A stretch of DNA of 5,430 nucleotides from JACCTH01 sp035250485. GTDB lineage: Bacteria > Actinomycetota > Acidimicrobiia > Spongiisociales > ZC4RG35. Below the pieces are notes generated by a model that saw only the letters and a program-made list of their open reading frames with translations, did not search any database and had not been told where the DNA came from. The translations under genes were made by a program, and so were the position numbers. Below, piece after piece: positions 1 through 5,430 of the stretch. The stretch spans positions 1-5,430 of the forward strand of contig DATFFB010000170.1 in NCBI GenBank assembly GCA_035250485.1, read 5' to 3'. How positions within the stretch are numbered: the stretch's first letter is position 1; each line of letters opens with the position of its first letter.

Positions 1-297
1 GACGTCGAGCCGATCAAAGCCGGTCTGTCACTCGTCGAGGCCGGACTTCCTTTGGGTGAGCTGCTGGATTTGGCTCGCAAGATGGATGCCGCCATGCAAC
101 CGGTCGTCGATGCGGCCATCGATCTCTTCGTACGATTCATACGCGACTCGGTGGAGGCGAACGCCGGGAGCGACGAGGAGGCAGCTCAGCGTCTGGTCGA
201 GGCATTCTCCGCCATGCTCCCTGCTACGGGACGGATCGTCGATCATCACTTTCGATCGCTGGTGCTCGAAGGTGCTCGCCAACGCCTCGAGCAATGA
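1..297 (+). CDS. Probable MerR-family transcriptional regulator, C-terminal part (5' end outside window)
   Basis: The frame is open from base 1 to a TGA at 295-297, giving 98 residues of a protein that begins before the window. The sequence is helical and charged, with no membrane segment. Its opening (IKAGLSLVEAGLPLGELLDL) and its ending around VDHHFRSLVLEGA resemble, from memory, the effector/dimerisation half of actinobacterial MerR-type regulators, where a helix carrying a 'VEAGLPL.ELL.LA' phrase follows the DNA-binding winged helix. The DNA-binding domain itself is not visible, so the family call rests only on this tail. The stop overlaps the menF start (ATGA, 294-297), so the two are almost certainly co-transcribed and translationally coupled. 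This suggests, but does not show, that the regulator controls menaquinone synthesis or its own operon. It could also be another all-helical regulator. Confidence 0.6.
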   Translation, partial: DVEPIKAGLSLVEAGLPLGELLDLARKMDAAMQPVVDAAIDLFVRFIRDSVEANAGSDEEAAQRLVEAFSAMLPATGRIVDHHFRSLVLEGARQRLEQ

Positions 298-1403
298 CCC
301 CAACCGATCTACTCGCCCGCCGGCCCCACACCTGGTGGTCCTCGCCGACTACCAGTTTGGCTGGATTCGGGGAGAAAGAAGTCATTGATCCCGGGGTTGG
401 CCCCGATCGCTTTCGACGCGCCCAGGCGATGGGCCATCCTGTCGTCTTCGCCAGCTTCGCTTTCGATGAACGGGCCTCGCAATCGGTTTTGGTCATTCCC
501 GAAACCGTTGTCGAGCTCATCGGCGGCAACCTCAAAACCGAGGGCTCGCCTGTGGACCTGTCCCAGCCCGCGCACGCTGCCCGACTGCATGATCGCCCCC
601 GTTTTGCCGGCTCGTCGCTCCCCGACCATCTCTGGCTGGAAGCGGTCGGGGCTGTGATCGGCTTGATCGAGACCGGAGTGGTGAAGAAGGTGGTGCTGGC
701 GCGAGATCATGCTCTCTGGTCGAAGGAGCCGTTTGACCCTTATCGGGTGCTGCAGAGACTTCATCTCCGTTTTCCCGAGTGCTTCCTATTCCTGATCGAA
801 GGCCTCGTCGGCGCCTCGCCCGAACTGCTCATCAGAAAGAACGAGAGACAAATCTCGGCAGTCACACTCGCCGGCACTGCCGCCCGCGGGGAAAGCCCCG
901 AATCCGACGAGCTGCTAGGCAAGGAGCTGTCGACGTCGGAGAAGACGAGAGTCGAGCATCGGCTGGCGGCCGACTCGGTGCGCCAGATACTGACCGATTT
1001 TTGCTCCGACTTGTCCGCACCGCTCGAGCCTGAACTGCTTCGCCTCGCCAACGTCCAACACCTGGCGACGCCGATTACGGGCCGGCTGGACGAAAACGTG
1101 CACGTGCTCGACCTGGTCCGTGCTCTGCATCCCACTCCGGCGGTGGGAGGGGTCCCGACGGCGCAGGCCCTCGAGGTAATCGCCTCTCTGGAAGGGATGG
1201 ATCGCAATCGATACGCCGGGCCGATTGGGTTCTTCCGAGCGGACGGCAACGGCGAATTCGCCATTGCGCTGCGCTGTGCGGAGCTGAGCGGTGCTCGGGC
1301 CCGCCTTTTTGCCGGCAACGGAATTGTGCCGGGCTCGGTGCCCGAGGAAGAACTTGAAGAGACCCGCCTCAAGCTGGCAGCGATGCTCTCAGCTCTCGAA
1401 TAG
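294..1403 (+). CDS. menF: Isochorismate synthase MenF (menaquinone pathway)
   Basis: 369 residues. It converts chorismate to isochorismate, the entry step of menaquinone synthesis, in the cytoplasm and with Mg2+. The chorismate-binding (MST) fold is clear: VKKVVLARD with Lys132 matching the general base (Lys190 in E. coli MenF); GASPELLIRK with Glu177 matching the general acid; LAGT at 192-195; SEKTRVEH at 215-222 and the EELEETRLK stretch at 352-360 for metal binding; HPTPAVGG at 279-286; YAGPIGFF at 307-314; FAGNGIVPGS at 339-348. The length fits the short actinobacterial isochorismate synthases rather than the 431-residue E. coli MenF. The ATG at 294 overlaps the upstream stop and lacks a strong Shine-Dalgarno sequence, so coupling is likely. 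EntC-type isochorismate synthase for siderophores and salicylate synthase are the alternatives; menD and menC next door favour MenF. The gene ends 15 bases inside the 3' end of the convergent menD. Confidence 0.95.
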   Translation: MTPTDLLARRPHTWWSSPTTSLAGFGEKEVIDPGVGPDRFRRAQAMGHPVVFASFAFDERASQSVLVIPETVVELIGGNLKTEGSPVDLSQPAHAARLHDRPRFAGSSLPDHLWLEAVGAVIGLIETGVVKKVVLARDHALWSKEPFDPYRVLQRLHLRFPECFLFLIEGLVGASPELLIRKNERQISAVTLAGTAARGESPESDELLGKELSTSEKTRVEHRLAADSVRQILTDFCSDLSAPLEPELLRLANVQHLATPITGRLDENVHVLDLVRALHPTPAVGGVPTAQALEVIASLEGMDRNRYAGPIGFFRADGNGEFAIALRCAELSGARARLFAGNGIVPGSVPEEELEETRLKLAAMLSALE

Positions 1404-3050
1404 GGATTCGATCGCTCTGGTCACTTCTTCTGTGATCTGTCGATGCACCTCGAGGTTGCGGGCCCGATCGGTGCGTACCTCGACAATGGAAATGCCACTC
1501 TCGGTCAGTGCCACCCTGATCGATTTCTGAAGTTGGTCTGGTCGCTCGACCAGAGTGTGGACCGCTCCCAGGGCCCGGCTGAGGCCCTCGAAATCAACCC
1601 CGGTCGGAGTCCCGAAGATCTGCTCGAAATGCTCGGGGTAGTCGGCTTGCGGTAGGAACGAGAAGATCCCGCCGCCATTGTTGTTGACCAGGACCAATAC
1701 GAGGTCGGGGGTGGGCTTGATGAGAAGCCCGTTGGTGTCGTGCAGAAACGAGAGATCCCCCATCAAACCCACCACGGGTTTCCCCGCCCCGCCCGCCGCG
1801 CCGGCGGCGAGCGAAATGAAACCGTCGATACCCGACGCACCACGATTGCTGACGAAGCCAAGGCCGGTGCGGGGAGAGGAAAACCAATCGACATCTCGCA
1901 CCGGCATCGACGAACCGACGGCCAGCACCCCGCCGTCGGGCATCGCCGCCACTACGTCGCGGGCGACACGTGGCTCGATGATGTCGGGAAAGCTGTCGAG
2001 CACCTGGTCGATAATCTGGCGAGCGTTGGTCTCCGCCTTCTGCCATGACGCGGCCCAGCTTTCGTCGAGCCGATCTGGCGTCCATCCGCCGATCCCCCTC
2101 ATCTGGGCGGCCTTTCGGCCGGGGTCAAACCAGCCAGGTGCGGCGACGATTGTCTCGACCTTCGCGAGGAGGTTCGCGAGAGGACGGGAGAGGCCCGGAG
2201 TGCCGAGAACCACGGCTTTGTCCGGCATCAGCGCTCCGCTCAGCACCTCGGAGCCGAGAAGGTGGTGGGCCGTGCTGATCGTTCCCGGAACTCGACATCC
2301 GCTATGCCCCTCGGCAACGACCACGAGTCCCATCGCGATCGCGGCGTCGACCAGGTGGCGGTCGGCACCGGGACCGGCCACCACTAGCACGCGACCGCCC
2401 ACCGGAAGCTGGCTAGCGCTTTTGCTGGCCGGCAGGATTTGAGTCCAAACCCGACCATCGCTGCGCCCCGAAAGGTCGCCTCGATAAGGCGCCGCTACGG
2501 TCCGGCCGTCGTCGGTTGCCGGGACCAGGGGCTCGCGGAACGCGAGGTTGAGGTGGACGGGCCCGGTGCGAGCGGCCGCGACCGCCTGGCAAACCAGCGA
2601 CCGCCACCCCGATGGTTCGTCGGCATCGTCGGCAGCGGCCGGGACATCGGCAAAGAAGCGAACCCGCTCACCAAAGATCTTGATCTGATCGATCGTCTGG
2701 TTGGCGCCACTGTGTCGCGCCTCAGCCGGTCGGTCGGCGCTGACAACCACCACTGGCGTCTGGGAGCGATCCGCCTCCACCACGGCTGGGAGGAGGTTGG
2801 CCACGGCAGTCCCCGAGGTGGTGAGCGCAACTGCCGGTATCTGACCCACCTTGCCATAGCCGACCGCCCAGAACCCCGCCGACCTCTCATCGAGGGCGAC
2901 ATGCAGTTGGAGCCTCGGCTCCGCGGCGGCCGTCATGGCCAGTGCCCCCGAGCGCGAACCCGGCGCCAGCACCAGGTCCCTGATGCCGTTGCGAACGAAC
3001 TCGTCGATGAACACCCGAGCCATCGCCACCGAAGGATTCGGTGCACTCAC
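1389..3050 (-). CDS. menD: 2-succinyl-5-enolpyruvyl-6-hydroxy-3-cyclohexene-1-carboxylate (SEPHCHC) synthase MenD
   Basis: 553 residues, normal for MenD. This ThDP- and Mg-dependent cytosolic enzyme decarboxylates 2-oxoglutarate and adds the resulting succinyl unit to isochorismate. The N-terminal Pyr domain has APGSRS (29-34; Arg33 matches the E. coli active-site Arg), DERSAGF with Glu55, the ThDP-activating glutamate, TSGTA (78-82), SADRP (104-108) and SGANQTIDQ (114-122). The C-terminal PP domain has NRGASGIDGF (402-411), the metal/ThDP motif starting at GDLS (431) and ending in NNNGGGIF (456-463). The start is GTG at 3050-3048, overlapping the menC stop as GTGA, with a GGAG Shine-Dalgarno 8 bases upstream. 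An ATG at 3023 (MARVF) is a less likely alternative. All key residues are present, so it should be active. It is the last gene of the minus-strand operon and converges on menF. Confidence 0.97.
   Translation of the reverse strand: MSAPNPSVAMARVFIDEFVRNGIRDLVLAPGSRSGALAMTAAAEPRLQLHVALDERSAGFWAVGYGKVGQIPAVALTTSGTAVANLLPAVVEADRSQTPVVVVSADRPAEARHSGANQTIDQIKIFGERVRFFADVPAAADDADEPSGWRSLVCQAVAAARTGPVHLNLAFREPLVPATDDGRTVAAPYRGDLSGRSDGRVWTQILPASKSASQLPVGGRVLVVAGPGADRHLVDAAIAMGLVVVAEGHSGCRVPGTISTAHHLLGSEVLSGALMPDKAVVLGTPGLSRPLANLLAKVETIVAAPGWFDPGRKAAQMRGIGGWTPDRLDESWAASWQKAETNARQIIDQVLDSFPDIIEPRVARDVVAAMPDGGVLAVGSSMPVRDVDWFSSPRTGLGFVSNRGASGIDGFISLAAGAAGGAGKPVVGLMGDLSFLHDTNGLLIKPTPDLVLVLVNNNGGGIFSFLPQADYPEHFEQIFGTPTGVDFEGLSRALGAVHTLVERPDQLQKSIRVALTESGISIVEVRTDRARNLEVHRQITEEVTRAIESLFES
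1396..1411. repeat. Inverted repeat in the menF/menD convergent overlap
   Basis: TCGAAT, a 4-base AGGG spacer, then ATTCGA form a perfect 6-base-pair stem covering the menF stop codon and the last menD codons. After a 2x2 mismatch, AGC at 1391-1393 can pair with GCT at 1414-1416. There is no clear T-tract on either side, so it is not a standard intrinsic terminator. It might be a weak bidirectional hairpin or coincidence. Confidence 0.3.
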
Positions 3051-4006
3051 GCCAGCATCTCCGCCGCTGATCGCAACCTTTGCAGCATGAGCGCGGCGAC
3101 GTCGGCCGCCGCCGCATGCTTTTCGAGTAGCTCTGGATCGGGTTCGGGGCGTCGAAGTTTCAAGAAACCCTCGACCGGGAGGAGCGGATTAGCCACCACG
3201 TCGTCGTAAAAGAGCGAGCCAGTGCCCAGGCCGCAGGCATAGTTCAATTCCGGCAAGGCCGCGGCCGCTGCCAGTCCGGCGGCAAGGCCGACCGAGGTCT
3301 CGAGTGCGGAGGAGACGACCGTCGGCAGGCCGGCGCGTTCGGCCACCTCCAACGCTCGCGCCACTCCACCAAGAGGCTGAACTTTGACGACAATGATGTC
3401 CGCCGCCCCCCGCTCGGCCACTTCCAGGGGATCTGCCGCAGTACGTACCACTTCATCCGCCGCGATCGGGATGGGGATTCTTCGCCGGAGCTCGATCATC
3501 TCCTCGATCGTTCTGACCGGTTGTTCGACATACTCGAGATCAAACTGAGCGAGACGCTCCAAGGCTTTGGTTGCTTCGTCCACGGTCCAGGCCGCATTGA
3601 CATCGATACGGACCTTGCCCTCCGGCCCCAGAGCTTCTCGCACCGCCTTCACCCGGGCGAGATCATCCTCCGGGCCCTGGCCTCCCTCGGCCACCTTGAC
3701 CTTGGCGGTCCGACAACCTGAGCTCAGAACAATGTCACGCGCGGTCTGCGGATTGACGGCCGGGACCGTGACGTTGACCGGCACCTGGCTGCGCCTGGGT
3801 GACGGCCAAATTGCACAAGCCCCCTCCAACGCCGAGGCCAACCATCGAGCCGTGACTGCGGGCGGATAATCGGGGAAAGGAGAGAATTCCCCCCATCCCT
3901 CGGGACCTTTGATCAGGATGGCATCACGGCTCTCCACTCGTCGAAAGCGATGCCGCATGGGCAGAGAGATCGGAAAGAGCTCGAGCGATTCGATCACAGA
4001 AGTCAT
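3047..4006 (-). CDS. menC: o-Succinylbenzoate synthase MenC (enolase superfamily)
   Basis: 319 residues. It dehydrates SHCHC to o-succinylbenzoate, the aromatising step of menaquinone synthesis. Enolase-superfamily catalytic positions are all visible: the Lys-x-Lys pair at 102/104 (AKVKVAE), metal ligands Asp135 (IDVNAAW), Glu161 (VEQP) and Asp184 (AADEV), and the opposing Lys208 (VVKVQPLGG). The N-terminal capping domain carries GEFSPFP (39-45), and SSALETSVG (232-240) is typical of OSBS proteins. The length matches the short actinobacterial MenC, close to that of M. tuberculosis. ATG at 4006 overlaps the cytochrome stop (ATGA, 4006-4003). There is no strong Shine-Dalgarno, which suggests coupling to the gene before it. 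The stop overlaps the menD start. OSBS enzymes of this superfamily can also racemise N-succinylamino acids, but the position next to menD makes menaquinone synthesis the main role. Confidence 0.95.
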   Translation of the reverse strand: MTSVIESLELFPISLPMRHRFRRVESRDAILIKGPEGWGEFSPFPDYPPAVTARWLASALEGACAIWPSPRRSQVPVNVTVPAVNPQTARDIVLSSGCRTAKVKVAEGGQGPEDDLARVKAVREALGPEGKVRIDVNAAWTVDEATKALERLAQFDLEYVEQPVRTIEEMIELRRRIPIPIAADEVVRTAADPLEVAERGAADIIVVKVQPLGGVARALEVAERAGLPTVVSSALETSVGLAAGLAAAAALPELNYACGLGTGSLFYDDVVANPLLPVEGFLKLRRPEPDPELLEKHAAAADVAALMLQRLRSAAEMLA

Positions 4007-4305
4007 CGCTGTTGGTCCCGAATGAAACCGATCACCCGCTCGATTTGCTCCTGACTCAGGGTGTTCTGAAAGGAAGGCATCCGACCGCGCCCCCGGGTGA
4101 TGGTGAGCTCGAGGAACGCATCATCCTGAGATGCAGCATTGGAGCCAGCGTTGAGGGCAGGGCCGATGCCACCGCTCAAATCCGAGCCATGGCAATTGGC
4201 GCAGGACTGTTCGAAGATTTCTGCTCCCGAAGCATCCGCGGGAGGTCGGCTCCCACATGTCGCCAGCGCGAAGGCCACGAAAACCAGCGTCAAGAAACCT
4301 CCCAA
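4003..4305 (-). CDS. Small single-haem c-type cytochrome, probable lipoprotein
   Basis: About 100 residues with one haem-binding motif, CANCH (35-39 counting from the TTG at 4305), a downstream GRMPSF whose Met76 is the likely axial ligand, and a C-terminal helix (LSQEQIERVIGFIRDQQ). This is the layout of a class I cytochrome c. The N-terminus is a short hydrophobic stretch ending in LATC (Cys17), a lipobox-like site with an unusual Thr before the Cys, so a membrane-anchored extracytoplasmic electron carrier is likely. The start is uncertain. TTG at 4305 is the longest standard start. TTG at 4293 sits 4 bases after a good GGGAGG. CTG at 4320 would add LIAKR (Leu read as Met), giving a charged n-region and a CTGA overlap with the preceding stop. 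The redox partner is unknown. Its stop overlaps the menC start, so it is made together with the menaquinone enzymes. Confidence 0.88.
   Translation of the reverse strand: MGGFLTLVFVAFALATCGSRPPADASGAEIFEQSCANCHGSDLSGGIGPALNAGSNAASQDDAFLELTITRGRGRMPSFQNTLSQEQIERVIGFIRDQQR
4298..4303 (-). promoter_or_regulatory. Shine-Dalgarno sequence inside the 5' end of the cytochrome reading frame
   Basis: GGGAGG on the minus strand lies 4 bases before a TTG at 4293-4291. It is the strongest ribosome-binding sequence I noticed in the minus-strand operon and would favour the shorter cytochrome (96 residues). It falls within the coding sequence if translation begins at 4305 or 4320. The spacing is a little short, and the protein it would produce lacks a positively charged signal-peptide n-region. 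Confidence 0.45.
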
Positions 4306-4316
4306 TCGCTTCGCGA

Positions 4317-5351
4317 TCAGAGGTAGTCCTCGCCGAGACGCTCGACCAACTTCTTGACATCTTGGGCGGCCAGTCGGCGCGTCACCAGCACCGCATCGGG
4401 GGTAGCTACCACCACGAGATCGTCGATGCCGGCGACTGCCACCAGCGGGCCGTCGGAGCGGATGTAGCTTCCCCGGGAATCAACCGCCACCGCGGAACCG
4501 ATGATCACGTTTTGATCCTGATCCTTGTCGCCTAGTTCCCAGAGGGTCTCCCACGATCCGATGTCGTTCCATTCGGCCGCCAGAGGGACGACCACCGCCC
4601 GCGTGGTTTGCTCCATCACCGCGGTGTCAATCGAAACCGCCGGCGCCGCGCCGAATTCGGGGCCGAGGACGAAACCGAATTCGGTCGTTTCGGCGGAACC
4701 AACAGCTGCCCGGACGGCCGTCAAGACCTCGGGAGCCAGTCGCTCCATCTCCTCCAGCAGGATTCCCACGGGAAAGACGAACATTCCGCTGTTCCAGAGG
4801 GCACCTGAGGCAATGAGAGAAGTTGCCTCCTCGCGGCCCGGTTTTTCGACGAAGCGCTCGATGGGAAGAGCGGTGGCCACGCCGCCCGACTTGGGAACGA
4901 TGTAGCCATACCCGGTCTCGGGCTTCACCGGCACCACCCCGAACGTGACCAAATGACCAGTCGCCGCCGCCGCCAGCGCCCGTTCGAGTGATTCGAGGAA
5001 GGCCGTCGGGCGGTTGATGTGATGATCGGCCGGCATCACCACCAGGATGTCCTCGGGCTTCGCCAATAAGGCGGCAGCCGCGACGGCCGGAGCCGTATTC
5101 CGCCCCATTGGCTCGGCGACGATCCTCGCCGACTGGTTGACGCCGAGCTCGCCGAGGAGATGCGGTACTTGGCCGATGTTCGCCACGATGACAGTCGCGG
5201 TCTCCAGGTGGGAGAGACGATCGAGGGTCTGGGCGAGCATCGTCCCGGTGCCGATCACCTTCTGAAACTGCTTCGGCCGCTGCCGGCGCGACAGTGGCCA
5301 AAGGCGAGTCCCCGATCCGCCCGAAAGGACGACCGGGATGAGCAACGACAT
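4317..5351 (-). CDS. manC: Mannose-1-phosphate guanylyltransferase (GDP-mannose pyrophosphorylase, ManC/RfbM type, without isomerase domain)
   Basis: 344 residues from the ATG at 5351. It makes GDP-mannose from mannose 1-phosphate and GTP, supplying mannose for envelope glycans and glycoconjugates. The nucleotidyltransferase motifs run in order: GGSGTRLWPLSR (11-22) for GTP binding, EPMGRNTAPA (80-89), MPADHHI (106-112), FVEKP (167-171), WNSGMFVF (186-193), SIDTAVME (240-247) and WNDIGSWETLWEL (261-273). The protein ends after the short beta-rich C-terminal segment and lacks the phosphomannose isomerase domain of bifunctional enzymes. Homologues begin just before the GGSGTRLWP motif, so ATG 5351 is preferred, although it has no Shine-Dalgarno. 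ATG 5378 (adds MTRRDTLTS; GGAG 3 bases upstream) is possible, and the frame stays open past a GTG at 5426 to the window edge. Its stop lies immediately before the cytochrome gene, so it probably leads or belongs to the minus-strand operon. Confidence 0.92.
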   Translation of the reverse strand: MSLLIPVVLSGGSGTRLWPLSRRQRPKQFQKVIGTGTMLAQTLDRLSHLETATVIVANIGQVPHLLGELGVNQSARIVAEPMGRNTAPAVAAAALLAKPEDILVVMPADHHINRPTAFLESLERALAAAATGHLVTFGVVPVKPETGYGYIVPKSGGVATALPIERFVEKPGREEATSLIASGALWNSGMFVFPVGILLEEMERLAPEVLTAVRAAVGSAETTEFGFVLGPEFGAAPAVSIDTAVMEQTTRAVVVPLAAEWNDIGSWETLWELGDKDQDQNVIIGSAVAVDSRGSYIRSDGPLVAVAGIDDLVVVATPDAVLVTRRLAAQDVKKLVERLGEDYL

Positions 5352-5358
5352 CGAAGTT

Positions 5359-5364
5359 AGGGTA
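5359..5364 (-). promoter_or_regulatory. Possible -10 element for a leaderless manC transcript
   Basis: TACCCT on the minus strand fits the actinobacterial TAnnnT -10 pattern and lies 7 bases before the ATG at 5351, so transcription would begin at or next to the start codon. That would explain the missing Shine-Dalgarno. No convincing -35 hexamer is visible at 16-18 bases further upstream, and the region could simply be coding if translation starts at 5378. Confidence 0.3.
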
Positions 5365-5430
5365 TCGCGGCGTGTCATCGGCTCCGGCTCAGTCGCTCGT
5401 GGCCGTCCCCTTTCTCTCCGAGGCACCAGA

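Noticed and set aside
1251..1262. Perfect 12-base palindrome GGCGAATTCGCC.
   Set aside because: It lies within conserved menF coding sequence (NGEFAIA), and about one such palindrome is expected by chance in a window of this size.
761..1372. A 203-codon minus-strand frame opposite menF.
   Set aside because: Ser/Arg-rich shadow of a conserved gene with no family resemblance.
1678..3209. Two long plus-strand open frames (about 254 and 256 codons) opposite menD and the menC 3' end.
   Set aside because: They lie antisense to strongly conserved enzyme sequence, show no recognisable domain, are rich in Arg/Pro/Ser as expected of GC-rich shadow frames, and have no plausible ribosome-binding sites.
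4305..4317. Small inverted repeat (ATCGC, 3-base loop, GCGAT) between the manC stop and the cytochrome.
   Set aside because: A 5-base-pair stem without a T-tract is too weak to call a terminator, and the genes appear co-transcribed.
4651..4684. Palindrome CCGAATTCGG present twice, 24 bases apart.
   Set aside because: Both copies encode Glu-Phe-Gly in manC; the repeat is short and explained by coding and codon bias.
4627..5301. A 224-codon minus-strand frame overlapping manC in another frame.
   Set aside because: It is out of frame with the well-conserved nucleotidyltransferase and its product is a low-complexity Arg/Gly/Ala-rich sequence typical of a GC-rich shadow frame.
5352..5426. Longer manC from a GTG at 5426.
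   Set aside because: The added residues are Arg/Pro-rich, there is no good ribosome-binding site, and homologues start close to the GGSGTRLWP motif.

Overview
The window is GC-rich, densely coding DNA with five recognisable genes (one cut by the left edge), almost no intergenic sequence and repeated 4-base start/stop overlaps. It is dominated by menaquinone (vitamin K2) biosynthesis by the classical isochorismate (Men) pathway. GC content, short actinobacterial-type MenF and MenC proteins, GTG/TTG starts and the style of the MerR-like C-terminus suggest a high-GC actinobacterium, possibly an Acidimicrobiia-type lineage. That placement is inference; there is no rRNA or marker gene here to confirm it.

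Plus strand, left part: the C-terminal end of a probable MerR-family regulator (1-297) runs by an ATGA overlap into menF, isochorismate synthase (294-1403). Minus strand, rest of the window, read from right to left: a GDP-mannose pyrophosphorylase (manC/RfbM type, start near 5351, stop at 4317), a small single-haem c-type cytochrome that looks like a lipoprotein (about 4305-4003), menC, o-succinylbenzoate synthase (4006-3047), and menD, SEPHCHC synthase (3050-1389). The minus-strand genes are separated by 4-base overlaps or at most a couple of dozen bases, so they are very probably one transcript. menF and menD converge tail to tail and overlap by 15 bases.

MenF turns chorismate into isochorismate, MenD adds the succinyl-semialdehyde unit from 2-oxoglutarate to give SEPHCHC, and MenC dehydrates SHCHC to o-succinylbenzoate. 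The step between MenD and MenC (MenH) and the later steps (MenE, MenB, MenI, MenA, MenG) are not in the window. The cytochrome is plausibly an electron carrier of the chain that menaquinone feeds; ManC supplies GDP-mannose for envelope glycans and has no obvious metabolic link to the others.

No tRNA, rRNA, CRISPR array, mobile element or long repeat was seen, and no stretch over 300 bases lacks a gene. I found no previously undescribed system. The points most worth checking are the start codon of the cytochrome (possibly CTG), the placing of a c-type cytochrome inside a men operon, and the terminator-free convergent overlap of menF and menD.
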